Shown: piece by piece, positions 1 to 7,052 of the stretch
How positions within the stretch are numbered: the stretch's first letter is position 1
How the letters are laid out: every line of letters starts with the position of its first letter
Origin: Mucilaginibacter sp.
GTDB taxonomy: Bacteria > Bacteroidota > Bacteroidia > Sphingobacteriales > Sphingobacteriaceae
Length of the DNA: 9,525 nucleotides
Assembly (NCBI GenBank): GCA_019235595.1
Contig: JAFAKI010000003.1
Location: 1-9,525 of the forward strand
Direction: 5' to 3'
Notes under the pieces: generated by a model
Databases searched by the model: none
Told to the model about the DNA's origin: nothing
The model's input: the letters and a program-made list of their open reading frames with translations, nothing else
Position numbers and translations under genes: made by a program

Positions 1-1
1 A

Positions 2-712
2 AAATCTTTTGGTGATTTTGAGGTATTGCGTGGTATTGACCTTGACCTTTACCAGGGCGAAAACCTGGTGGTGCTTGGACGATCAGGAACGGGAAAATCA
101 GTATTGATCAAAATCATATCCGGCTTGTTGAGAGCCGATAAAGGCAGCGTGAACGTGCTGGGCCGCGACATGAATACCATTACCGAAAAGGAACTGACTG
201 AATTGAGAATCCGGATTGGTTTTTCATTTCAGAACAGTGCTTTGTACGATAGTATGACTGTTCGGAAGAACCTGGAGTTTCCGCTCGTCAGAAACAAAAA
301 AGGTATTTCGAGAAGCGAGATAGATACTTCGGTTGAACGAGTGCTGGATGCAGTTGGCCTGTTACATGCCATTAACCAGATGCCATCTGAGTTATCCGGT
401 GGCCAGCGTAAACGTATCGGCATTGCTAGAACTTTGATACTTAACCCGGAGATCATGCTGTATGACGAACCAACAGCCGGTCTTGACCCGATTACGTGTA
501 TCGAAATCAACGACCTGATCAACGAGGTGCAACAGAATTTTCATACCTCTTCGATCATCATCACCCACGATTTGACCTGCGCTAAAAGTACAGGCGATCG
601 GATAGCCATGCTGCTGGATGGCCAGTTTCAGCGGGTTGGCTCTTTTGAGGAAGTATTTAACACGAACGATGACCGTGTAAAACCATTTTTTGAATATAAC
701 TTTATACAATAA
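2..712 (+). CDS. mlaF: MlaF-type ABC transporter ATP-binding protein, 5'-truncated by the window edge
   Basis: ATPase subunit of an Mla/MCE-type phospholipid transporter; it should act on the cytoplasmic face of the inner membrane with an MlaE permease (not in the window) and the MlaD protein encoded next. The gene enters from the left: the frame is open from base 2 and begins KSFGDFEVLRGIDLDL, so the TTG at 26 is an internal leucine and not a start. Counting from the first full codon, the nucleotide-binding set is complete: Walker A GRSGTGKS at 26-33, Q-loop Gln 77, signature LSGGQRKR from 131, Walker B IMLYDE at 151-156, and switch His 189. The stretch FQNSALYDSMTV after the Q-loop and the DEPTAGLDPI motif are typical of the MlaF subfamily. 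Only about 15-25 N-terminal residues should be missing. The stop lies 18 bases before mlaD, indicating one operon. The family call is firm; the transported lipid is inferred from homologues. Confidence 0.9.
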   Translation, partial: KSFGDFEVLRGIDLDLYQGENLVVLGRSGTGKSVLIKIISGLLRADKGSVNVLGRDMNTITEKELTELRIRIGFSFQNSALYDSMTVRKNLEFPLVRNKKGISRSEIDTSVERVLDAVGLLHAINQMPSELSGGQRKRIGIARTLILNPEIMLYDEPTAGLDPITCIEINDLINEVQQNFHTSSIIITHDLTCAKSTGDRIAMLLDGQFQRVGSFEEVFNTNDDRVKPFFEYNFIQ

Positions 713-730
713 GCTATTAGCCATAACATA

Positions 731-1726
731 ATGGAGGCAACAGAAAACAGGAAAGCAATTATAGTAGGGATATTTTTAGCCCTGGGCCTTGTTATATTTA
801 TTGTGGGCGTGCTTACTTTGGGCAGCGCACAAAAAACTTTTAATAAAAGCATACACGTTAGCGCTACATTTGACGATGTTGCCGGCTTGAAAAAAGGGAA
901 CAACGTGTGGTTCTCGGGTGTTAAAGTTGGCACGATCAGCAGCGTTCAATTCTCAGGCCCCTCTAAAGTGGATGTACGGATGAGCATTGACGAAGCTTCT
1001 CAACCGTATATTCATCATGATGCCGGGGTAAAGATTACTTCCGATGGTTTAATTGGCAATAAGATCATTGTAATAGAGGGAGGCAGTCCTAAGGCACCTG
1101 TGGTTCAGGACGGGGATATATTGCAGACCGAAAAAGTTGCCTCGACGGATGATATGCTGAAAACACTGCAGCAAAATAACGAGAACCTGCTATCGATTAC
1201 CAAAGACTTCAAAGAACTAAGCCATAAAATACTACAGGGCAAAGGAACAGTAGGCGCTTTATTGGCCGATAGCACCATGGGCGTTCAGTTGAAGAGCACC
1301 ATGAAGAATCTGCAAGCCACCTCACAAAGCGCTGCTTATATGGCTGTTCAGCTGGATAATTTCAGCAAAAAGATGAACACAAAGGGTGGTTTGGCTGATA
1401 AATTACTAACCGATACAGCGACATTCAACAAAATACAGGGCGCTGTAGCCCAGTTGCAAAAAACGGTGGCTAATGCAAACGAGCTAACACAAAACCTAAA
1501 TTCAGCAAGCAAAAAATTAACCACTACCGATAACGCATTGGGCGTTTTATTGAACGACCCGAAAGGGGCTGAACAGGTTAGAACTTCGCTAAACAATTTG
1601 CAGCAAAGTTCTATTAAACTAAATGACGACCTGGAGGCCGCTCAGCATAATTTCCTACTAAAAGGCTTTTTTAAGAAAAAAGCAAAAGCGCAGGCGGATA
1701 GTTTGAGGAAAGCGGGTGGTAAGTGA
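731..1726 (+). CDS. mlaD: MlaD-type MCE domain protein (inner-membrane anchored lipid-transport subunit)
   Basis: Substrate-binding subunit of the Mla-type transporter; MCE proteins form rings attached to the permease and pass phospholipids between the membranes. The 331-residue product has a short cytoplasmic start, one membrane segment at about 10-31, an MCE domain at about 42-120 (AGLKKGNNVWFSGVKVGTI is the typical core, followed by SDGLIGNKIIVIEGG), and a long helical Ala/Gln/Asn-rich region from about 140 to 310 with a lysine-rich end. The helical part contains three related units at about 172-202, 219-263 and 268-305, each opening with a G-x-L-x-x-L-L-x-D-like motif. It is longer than proteobacterial MlaD (about 180 residues), which is usual for Bacteroidota MCE proteins. 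The ATG at 731 is preceded by an A/T-rich leader and closely follows mlaF. No MlaA, MlaB or MlaC gene is seen in the window. Confidence 0.88.
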   Translation: MEATENRKAIIVGIFLALGLVIFIVGVLTLGSAQKTFNKSIHVSATFDDVAGLKKGNNVWFSGVKVGTISSVQFSGPSKVDVRMSIDEASQPYIHHDAGVKITSDGLIGNKIIVIEGGSPKAPVVQDGDILQTEKVASTDDMLKTLQQNNENLLSITKDFKELSHKILQGKGTVGALLADSTMGVQLKSTMKNLQATSQSAAYMAVQLDNFSKKMNTKGGLADKLLTDTATFNKIQGAVAQLQKTVANANELTQNLNSASKKLTTTDNALGVLLNDPKGAEQVRTSLNNLQQSSIKLNDDLEAAQHNFLLKGFFKKKAKAQADSLRKAGGK

Positions 1727-1795
1727 TTAGAGATTAGTGATCAGAGATTAGTTGAAAGGCAACTTTACAACCTTTCAACTTTACAACGTTACAAC
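1725..1795 (+). repeat. Degenerate short-unit repeat tract after mlaD
   Basis: This tract starts inside the mlaD stop codon and nearly fills the gap to the next gene. GATTAG occurs at 1725-1730, 1732-1737 and 1746-1751, the last two within AGAGATTAGT copies at 1729-1738 and 1743-1752. CAACTTTACAAC occurs at 1760-1771 and 1776-1787, followed by GTTACAAC. GTTGAAAGG (1751-1759) and CCTTTCAAC (1771-1779) form a perfect 9-base inverted repeat with an 11-base loop. There is no T-run after it, so it is not a standard intrinsic terminator. A tract of similar style but different sequence follows the gene ending at 7909. Confidence 0.75.
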
Positions 1796-1803
1796 TTAAA
1801 AAT

Positions 1804-2151
1804 ATGAAACCCGGAGATAAAGTGATATGTATCGATGCGAGGATCGACCCGGAAAAGGCGGAAGAGATTAAGCAGGATTTTGAGATTTGGATAACCAAAG
1901 ACAAGGAATATACCATCCGCGAAATATTAGAGAACGACGGCATAGTACCGGGCGTACTACTGGATGAAGTTCATAATTTCCCAAAATATTTTAAGCTTTT
2001 AAACCGCTTCCAGGAGCCTGCATTTGCGCTTTGGCGTTTCCGCAAGCTAAGTTATGCTACAAGTCAGCAGGAAGAAGAACAGGAAGCCGAGTTGGTTGAA
2101 GTAGGCCGGCCGGGCAAAACATCACCATATGAAAGCCCGAGGGAAAGCTAA
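1804..2151 (+). CDS. Small conserved-looking hypothetical protein, 115 residues
   Basis: I cannot assign a function. The product is soluble, with no signal peptide or membrane segment. The first 80 residues look like a compact beta-rich fold: MKPGDKVICIDA at the start, KDKEYTIREIL at about 42-52, GVLLDEV at about 60-66, and EPAFALWRFRKL at about 81-92. This pattern (G-D-K-V-x-C-I-D, then an 'ExYTIREI' strand, then 'FxxxRFRKL') resembles small SH3-like proteins of unknown role that I recall from Bacteroidota genomes. The C-terminal 20-25 residues are Glu-rich and then Pro/Ser-rich, and look disordered. The ATG at 1804 follows an A/T-rich leader (CTTAAAAAT). The gene starts 77 bases after mlaD across a repeat tract, so co-transcription is possible but not shown. 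Its TAA (2149-2151) overlaps the stop codon of the convergent glycosyltransferase gene. Confidence 0.7.
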   Translation: MKPGDKVICIDARIDPEKAEEIKQDFEIWITKDKEYTIREILENDGIVPGVLLDEVHNFPKYFKLLNRFQEPAFALWRFRKLSYATSQQEEEQEAELVEVGRPGKTSPYESPRES

Positions 2152-3314
2152 TTTTCGTTGTTATCCAACTCTTTAAAGAGTGATTTATATAGATTAGAAT
2201 ACTCGGTAACAATTTTATTCCAGTCATATTTTGATTTGATCCCTTCTGATAAACTAATGTGTTCGTTATACTTATTTGCATCTATATCACGCATTGCCAA
2301 CTGTATAGCTGCGGATAGCGAGAAGACATTGGTGTTTTTAAATAAATATTTGTAATCCGCTCCCACTATTTGGACGTTGGAATCTATGTCAGAACAGACA
2401 ACAGGTGCCTGGCAAGCTAAAACCTCTAACAGAAACATGGACATCGCTTCGATTTCAGAAGGGAAAACCACTAATTTAGCATTCTTCACAACATCAAATA
2501 GATCATTTTTAGGTATCAATTGCTTAAGAACGATTATATTAGTTTCATTCAATGCCTTAATCTTCTGCTCAATTAATTGAGTGTAATTCTTATCATGTCT
2601 AAAATCGCTGATTATCACAAGTTGTTGATCAATTAATCTGTTGTTGTACGCATCTAACAGATAATGCAAGCCTTTTCTGCTATCAAGCCGGCCGGCAACA
2701 AATAATATGTAATTGCCTTTATCTATTTTTAATTCGTGGTAATTAATGCTGATGTTGGTATAATTTTTATACATATTGCGGTCAACCCTTTCCATACCAT
2801 TAGGGATGAATTCTATTTTTTTCCCCTGAATAATTTTAGTTGCTGAAACGGAAGTGAGGATAGTGCAGCTTTTAATAAAGAGTGTTTCTGAGAATTTGAG
2901 GTACCATTTTGCAAACCGGCCCCACTTACCGCTTTTATAGGGGTCTCCATGAAAAGTACCCATTATCCTGTTTTTGTATTTAAAACGCAGAAAATGAGTA
3001 AATAGCCCAACGTCTGAATTATGTGCATGAATAAGATCATAATCAGCGACAAACAACATATGCAGCATGCAAAGGAAGAAAAAACTAAAGGCGTGCAGGT
3101 GCTTCCCATTCAATGCGGGCAGGTAAACAAAGCGCTTATCATCTGAAAATCGCTCTTGATTCTTTTTCTTAGACAAATAAATAAAGACATCAAATTCCCC
3201 ATAAATATTATTAAATACATTCTCAGCGACTCTGTCCGCACCAGCAAAAGCGGGGTAAGTTTTGACCCCAAAAATTGCTATTCTTCGTTTATTTATTTTA
3301 TCAGGATGATTCAT
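2148..3314 (-). CDS. GT4 family glycosyltransferase (GT-B fold)
   Basis: Probably transfers a sugar from a nucleotide-sugar donor to a lipid-linked or polysaccharide acceptor at the cytoplasmic face of the inner membrane. The 388-residue protein has the two GT-B halves. The N-terminal half opens with RIAIFGVKTYPAFAGADRVAE (11-31), resembling the glycine-rich acceptor loop of rhamnosyltransferase-like GT4 enzymes, and continues with DLIHAHNSD (93-101) and GTFHGDP (119-125). The C-terminal half has the donor phosphate-binding motif FVAGRLDSRKG with Arg 209 and Lys 214, and the EX7E motif at Glu 289 and Glu 297 within FPSEIEAMSMFLLEVLA. Length is normal for the family. Its ATG overlaps the stop of the upstream gene (ATGA on the minus strand, 3314-3311), which suggests translational coupling. 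Coding sequence is AT-rich (15 G/C in the 60 bases 2701-2760). Donor and acceptor sugars cannot be read from the sequence. Confidence 0.88.
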   Translation of the reverse strand: MNHPDKINKRRIAIFGVKTYPAFAGADRVAENVFNNIYGEFDVFIYLSKKKNQERFSDDKRFVYLPALNGKHLHAFSFFFLCMLHMLFVADYDLIHAHNSDVGLFTHFLRFKYKNRIMGTFHGDPYKSGKWGRFAKWYLKFSETLFIKSCTILTSVSATKIIQGKKIEFIPNGMERVDRNMYKNYTNISINYHELKIDKGNYILFVAGRLDSRKGLHYLLDAYNNRLIDQQLVIISDFRHDKNYTQLIEQKIKALNETNIIVLKQLIPKNDLFDVVKNAKLVVFPSEIEAMSMFLLEVLACQAPVVCSDIDSNVQIVGADYKYLFKNTNVFSLSAAIQLAMRDIDANKYNEHISLSEGIKSKYDWNKIVTEYSNLYKSLFKELDNNEN

Positions 3315-4252
3315 TTAGTGATGAAGCCGGTTGTCAATTTGTATTTATGCCTTATGGAAAACTTTGCCATAAACGTTTTAAATTCCCTAACAAGTTTCTT
3401 TGGTAACATGAGGGTTGAATAAACCTTCTTTTTCCCATCAACCACGATTAAATTATGTGCGAAGCTGATATTATGTATTCCACTTTTGTAGGGTTTTTCA
3501 GGCAATATTTCCATAAAAACTTCACTGGAAAACGCTCTTTCAGTCAGCATGGTAATTTTGCTGATAACTATTGATCCACCATATCCCGAAATTGGATTTT
3601 GGGTAGGCCTGTACAGAATTCCCTGATCCGGGAATAATTGTCCGGCTGCCCTTGCAAATTGTGGTGAACAACATATAGGGTTTAAGTAATGTGGGAAGAA
3701 TTCCTCATCAAGCGAGTCCGCATAGAAAATATAGAACCTATCACTGATATCTTTTACACTTGTAAATAGCCAGTATTTACCATTAAATTTTACAACAGAG
3801 CTATCAACATATGGTACACCGCTGAGTATTACTCTCTTTTTTTTAAACCAGGATGTATCTCCAATTTTTATGGTATATAGGCTAACCTCATTAGCTTCCG
3901 CGGTTTCAGGTATGCAATAAGTTTCTGAATTGTCAGAAAAAATGTAAGGATAAGAAAAGTGAAATTTGCCCGGAAGGCCCTTCACTTCTTTTCTTGTCGC
4001 AAAGTCAAAGTTCTTAACTTGATAAATCCTTCCCCTGCCATGCCAAAAACTCATATACTCATAGTAGATATAAGTGGTATCATTTGCAACAAGTATGAAG
4101 GGGTCTGCTGAAAAACCAATGCTTTCCTCCTCAAGCCAGCTAATTTTATTTAGCTCCCTTGATTTTATTAAATCAGTCGCGGATTGATTAATAAAACCAA
4201 TATTCCATTTATCTGCATAAAACAAAAGCTGAATAACGTTTCTAAAATTCAT
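3311..4252 (-). CDS. Beta-propeller-like protein resembling the GINT1 N-terminal domain (glucosamine inositolphosphorylceramide transferase type)
   Basis: The 313-residue protein matches the pattern of a family named after the N-terminal domain of plant glucosamine inositolphosphorylceramide transferase 1; bacterial members occur in polysaccharide loci, sometimes fused to formyltransferase or glycosyltransferase domains. Family-like blocks appear in order: GFSADPFIL (46-54), YIYYEYM (61-67), FHFSYPYIF (97-105), CIPET (113-117), SSVVKFNGKYWLF (151-163), RAAGQLF (201-207) and YRPTQN (214-219). The repeated 'ADPF / E-Y / YP-F / PET / W-F' layout suggests a five-bladed propeller like GH43-type folds. 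There is no signal peptide, so it is probably cytoplasmic. It overlaps the GT4 gene by 4 bases and is first in the pair, so the two products probably act on the same glycan. Whether it is catalytic or a binding module is unknown. The ATG at 4252 gives a sensible start (MNFRNVIQLL). Confidence 0.75.
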   Translation of the reverse strand: MNFRNVIQLLFYADKWNIGFINQSATDLIKSRELNKISWLEEESIGFSADPFILVANDTTYIYYEYMSFWHGRGRIYQVKNFDFATRKEVKGLPGKFHFSYPYIFSDNSETYCIPETAEANEVSLYTIKIGDTSWFKKKRVILSGVPYVDSSVVKFNGKYWLFTSVKDISDRFYIFYADSLDEEFFPHYLNPICCSPQFARAAGQLFPDQGILYRPTQNPISGYGGSIVISKITMLTERAFSSEVFMEILPEKPYKSGIHNISFAHNLIVVDGKKKVYSTLMLPKKLVREFKTFMAKFSIRHKYKLTTGFITK

Positions 4253-4477
4253 TGTCTAATTACAAAATAGGCATGGGATTCTCGTAATACGTTTAGGGGG
4301 CTAACCATTGTGATGGCTTATGCTAATTTAAAAGAAAGCGCACTACAAATCAACCCGTGTAAACACTCTATTTTGCAATACTTTTAAACAAGTGTGACAA
4401 CTTAAAGAACGGAGTTAAGATAGATGTGATTGGATAGCTTAAAGACCAATTCATTCCTGTCATGACTGCCTATCCTG

Positions 4478-5818
4478 TTACTTTTTCTCCAACCCATATT
4501 CATCTTCCACATCAACTATTCGCAGCTTCTTGCTATTATCGCTGAAGTCAAAGAAGAAACCAAACCTTGGGTCAAAAAATTGATTATCGCCAAGCGCATC
4601 CAGCTTCAGTTTCTGACCACGAGTTTCTAACCATAGGCTACCATCGCTTTTACTACAAATAACAGTTATTCCGTCAGAGCTGGAGTTATAGGTGCCAGTA
4701 TACTGATCCAGTTGTTGATCAGTCATCTTCATAGTATTGAAAGTGGGAATAGAATAAGGCTCATTGAAGCAAATAGCCCGGACTGCATCCAGGATATAGT
4801 TTTTAGAATATACTTCGCCGTTAGTACAATAGGCGATAGCCAATTTATCAGCCGGATAATAAGAAATTGAAGATGCAAACCCTTCGGTCTTCCCATTATG
4901 GCCAAAACCGGGGTGCTTTTCCGACCCATAAGGAAACATGCCCATGCCATAATCATCAACGATAGTTTTCATCTGATCGAGACTTTGTTTACTGACCAAC
5001 TTATAGGCAAACAGTGCGTTAATAAACTTCAGCATATCCGGAGGGGTTGAAATAATCGCACCGGCACCGCCAAAATCATCCAGGTAAACCGGTTTCTTGT
5101 CCTTTATCCATTTGTAATCAAAGTATTTATAAGAGGCACATTCATTACCAACATAAGTGCTTCCGTTAGTGCCGTAATGGGTATTTTTCAGATCTATCTT
5201 TTTAATTATGCGCTCATTCAGCAATTCTCTATACGGTTTCTTGGTTACTTTTTCGATAATATAACCCAGTATAAGGTAGTTGGAATTGTTGTAATCTGCT
5301 TTGGCATTGGGTTCAAAATCAGGTTTTTGAGCTGATATCATTACCATCAGCTCCTCGTGTGTTTTTGGCGTGTCCTTCCAGTCATCAAAATGTGTATTGC
5401 TATTATTAGTAAAGTTTGGCAATCCACTTCGGTGCCGCAGCATGTATTCTATTGTAATGCGATGGGCATTGGGTAACGAAGGAAAAAATTTAGCCAGCGT
5501 ATCACTCAGCGAAAGTTTATGCTCTTCAATCAATTGAAATACCATTGCGGCAGTAAACATTTTGGTTATAGAACCGATGCGATATTCTGTTTTCTCATTT
5601 GCAGGGATGATATCATGCTCATTCATCATCGCATTTCCAATGACCTTGCGATAAACAATTTTGCCATTTTGAGAAATGGCAACACTGCCCATAGCCGGGT
5701 TCTTTTTGCTCAAAACATCAAACAGGCTATCCAATCTTTTTTGGTTGATGGTTTGTGCAGTCAATTGAAAAGCAAAAATTATAAAGGCACAAAGGAAAAT
5801 AAGGCGAGGTAATTTCAT
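4478..5818 (-). CDS. Serine beta-lactamase-like hydrolase (class C beta-lactamase / penicillin-binding protein family), exported
   Basis: Exported serine hydrolase of the beta-lactamase/transpeptidase-like family; members act as esterases, D-aminopeptidases, DD-peptidases or peptide hydrolases, and the substrate here is unknown. I place the start at 5818, giving MKLPRLIFLCAFIIFAFQLTAQ, a clear signal peptide probably cleaved near residue 22. The frame is open 34 codons further upstream, but that extension would run through the terminator at 5873-5900 and hide the signal peptide. With this start the protein has 446 residues. The active-site motifs are all present: S83-I-T-K86 (SxxK), Y176-N-N178 (YxN) and H307-N-G309 (the KTG-equivalent). 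RHRSGLPNF at 128-136 is a typical landmark. A beta-rich C-terminal domain follows from about 365 (DQYTGTYNSS onward), as in many Bacteroidota members. The gene stands alone; the upstream terminator implies its own promoter, but I see no clear one in the 54 bases available. Confidence 0.9.
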   Translation of the reverse strand: MKLPRLIFLCAFIIFAFQLTAQTINQKRLDSLFDVLSKKNPAMGSVAISQNGKIVYRKVIGNAMMNEHDIIPANEKTEYRIGSITKMFTAAMVFQLIEEHKLSLSDTLAKFFPSLPNAHRITIEYMLRHRSGLPNFTNNSNTHFDDWKDTPKTHEELMVMISAQKPDFEPNAKADYNNSNYLILGYIIEKVTKKPYRELLNERIIKKIDLKNTHYGTNGSTYVGNECASYKYFDYKWIKDKKPVYLDDFGGAGAIISTPPDMLKFINALFAYKLVSKQSLDQMKTIVDDYGMGMFPYGSEKHPGFGHNGKTEGFASSISYYPADKLAIAYCTNGEVYSKNYILDAVRAICFNEPYSIPTFNTMKMTDQQLDQYTGTYNSSSDGITVICSKSDGSLWLETRGQKLKLDALGDNQFFDPRFGFFFDFSDNSKKLRIVDVEDEYGLEKK

Positions 5819-5872
5819 GATTTTCAGTATAGATTGACGAGGCTTAAGATAACGAATAATTTCTTGTAAATT

Positions 5873-5900
5873 AAAAAAGGCGCACCTTTCGGCACGCCTT
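5873..5900 (-). terminator. Intrinsic terminator for the SPFH-remnant transcript
   Basis: On the minus strand AAGGCGTGCC, loop GAAA, GGTGCGCCTT forms a continuous 10-pair stem (two G-U wobbles at pairs 7 and 8) with a tetraloop, followed by T residues (six in a row counting the stem end). It lies downstream of the SPFH-like remnant and just before the hydrolase gene, so it should end the former transcript. On the plus strand no T-run follows, so it is directional. Confidence 0.85.
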
Positions 5901-5927
5901 GCATTGTGATAGCCTTGCATTGTGATA
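5896..5927. repeat. Perfect 16-base tandem duplication
   Basis: GCCTTGCATTGTGATA occurs at 5896-5911 and again immediately at 5912-5927 with no mismatch. The first copy overlaps the outer five bases of one terminator arm, so the duplication probably arose next to or from that hairpin. It lies in the gap between the SPFH remnant and the hydrolase gene. Confidence 0.9.
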
Positions 5928-5937
5928 TAGGTAAAGG

Positions 5938-7052
5938 TTATTCAGTTCTGTTATCCGAATTATCGTCTTTCTTTTTAGGTCACTTTTGGCGCCTCATTTC
6001 TTGGTATGTGGATGATCTGCGACACGTCGAGGTTGAAATGTAAAACCGTCAGATGAACGAACAGTAATGGTACACAGATTCTTATCCAGTTCATGCGCTT
6101 CAGTACGACTATTGGCCCAGTTTAATACAATATTTGTTGTTGGTACAACTTCTACCGCATGCGTATAAATGTTTACCGGGTGCTTACCTGGATCGAGTGG
6201 TTCATCCCAAACCCCTTTCTGGCCTTTCTTCACAATATTACCATGTTTAAAGGTTTCGCCGCTGGTATCCTTACCCTCGGGACCTACGAAGGAGTTCACC
6301 ACGCCAACGTAACCAATAGGGATATAAATCATATCCACCTGTTCAACTACCACAAACCAGGGGTTTAAATAGTAAGTACCAGCCAGGATAACGTCCTCTT
6401 GCAAACCCTTCATGCCGCCGGCGTTAATAAAAGCGATCGGGTCCTGGTAGTTTTTATGGCCTGCTACCGATACGCCGGCAATTTCACCCTTCCCCAGAGG
6501 CTCACCGTCGAGTGTAGTCACAATACCTACTTTATTTTCCTGTATCTGGGTGATCGGCACCATTTCGATATCAAACAAAAACGCGTTGATACGGTAGCTA
6601 CCTGGAGTAAGAAATGCAGCCTGCGGACCTTTCTGGCCACCATTATCCAGAAACGCAGTAGCATCCTGGAATTTGTCGCATTCAACCGGTTTACCCAATA
6701 CGCGGCCGGTATCCAGCGAAGCACCGTCTTTTGCCTTTACCAGCCCGAGTTTATTCTGCTCGATGATGACGAACGGTTGCATAATCACCGAATACTGCCA
6801 TGGCCACATGCCCCAGTACAAACCAGGAGCCAATGCCTTGGCCTGCATACCGGCTTCGCCATTGGTAGCGATGATACGGCCATCAGGAAGACGCTTATTG
6901 CCCGATAGCACATACTTTTTAATAACCAACCCGACACGGTCATCAGGTACGATAACCATACCAAAGAAAACACGGAGTACAAATTTGTACGCCACAAGAA
7001 GCACTATGACAGGCACAGCCCACCAAAGTAATTGGATCGAAAAATTGCTCAT
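5938..7052 (-). pseudogene. Flotillin-like SPFH protein gene, frameshifted and internally deleted (N-terminal part intact)
   Basis: Remnant of a gene for a membrane-anchored SPFH (band 7/flotillin-like) protein. The open frame from ATG 7052 to TGA 5994-5996 gives 352 residues: a membrane segment at about 8-31, then four related beta-rich units to about 312 (openings DDRVGLVIKK at 37, NKLGLVKAKDG at 100, NKVGIVTTLDG at 173, IPIGYVGVVNS at 245). It reaches ITVRSSDGFTF, where the SPFH domain should begin, then diverges into a basic tail. Ignoring one C (base 6035 on the plus strand) restores NLDVSQIIHIPRNEAPKV, the expected SPFH continuation, which stops at 5975-5977. Immediately beyond, the third frame reads PKKKDDNSDNRTE then TAA (5938-5940), resembling a charged native C-terminus. 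Most of the SPFH domain and the coiled-coil region are therefore absent. A short stable protein of 352 residues could still be made. The family comparison is from memory; the frame observations are direct. Confidence 0.75.

Noticed and set aside
1725..1795. Repeat tract considered as a CRISPR array or attachment site
   Set aside because: Units are too short and irregular, there are no spacers of constant length, and no cas or integrase gene is present.
4432..4475. GGATAG / CTATCC inverted repeat after the hydrolase gene as a terminator
   Set aside because: Only six pairs with a 32-base loop and no T-run on the needed strand.
4253..4477. Intergenic stretch upstream of the glycan gene pair searched for a Bacteroidota promoter (TTTG / TAnnTTTG) or small RNA
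   Set aside because: Only near matches with wrong spacing were seen; nothing strong enough to annotate.
5819..5920. 34-codon upstream extension of the serine hydrolase reading frame
   Set aside because: It runs through a strong terminator hairpin and puts a clear signal peptide in the interior of the protein; the start at 5818 explains everything better.
6399..6908. 169-codon open frame on the plus strand opposite the SPFH remnant
   Set aside because: No recognisable domain, and it lies antisense to a clearly family-like coding sequence; typical shadow frame.
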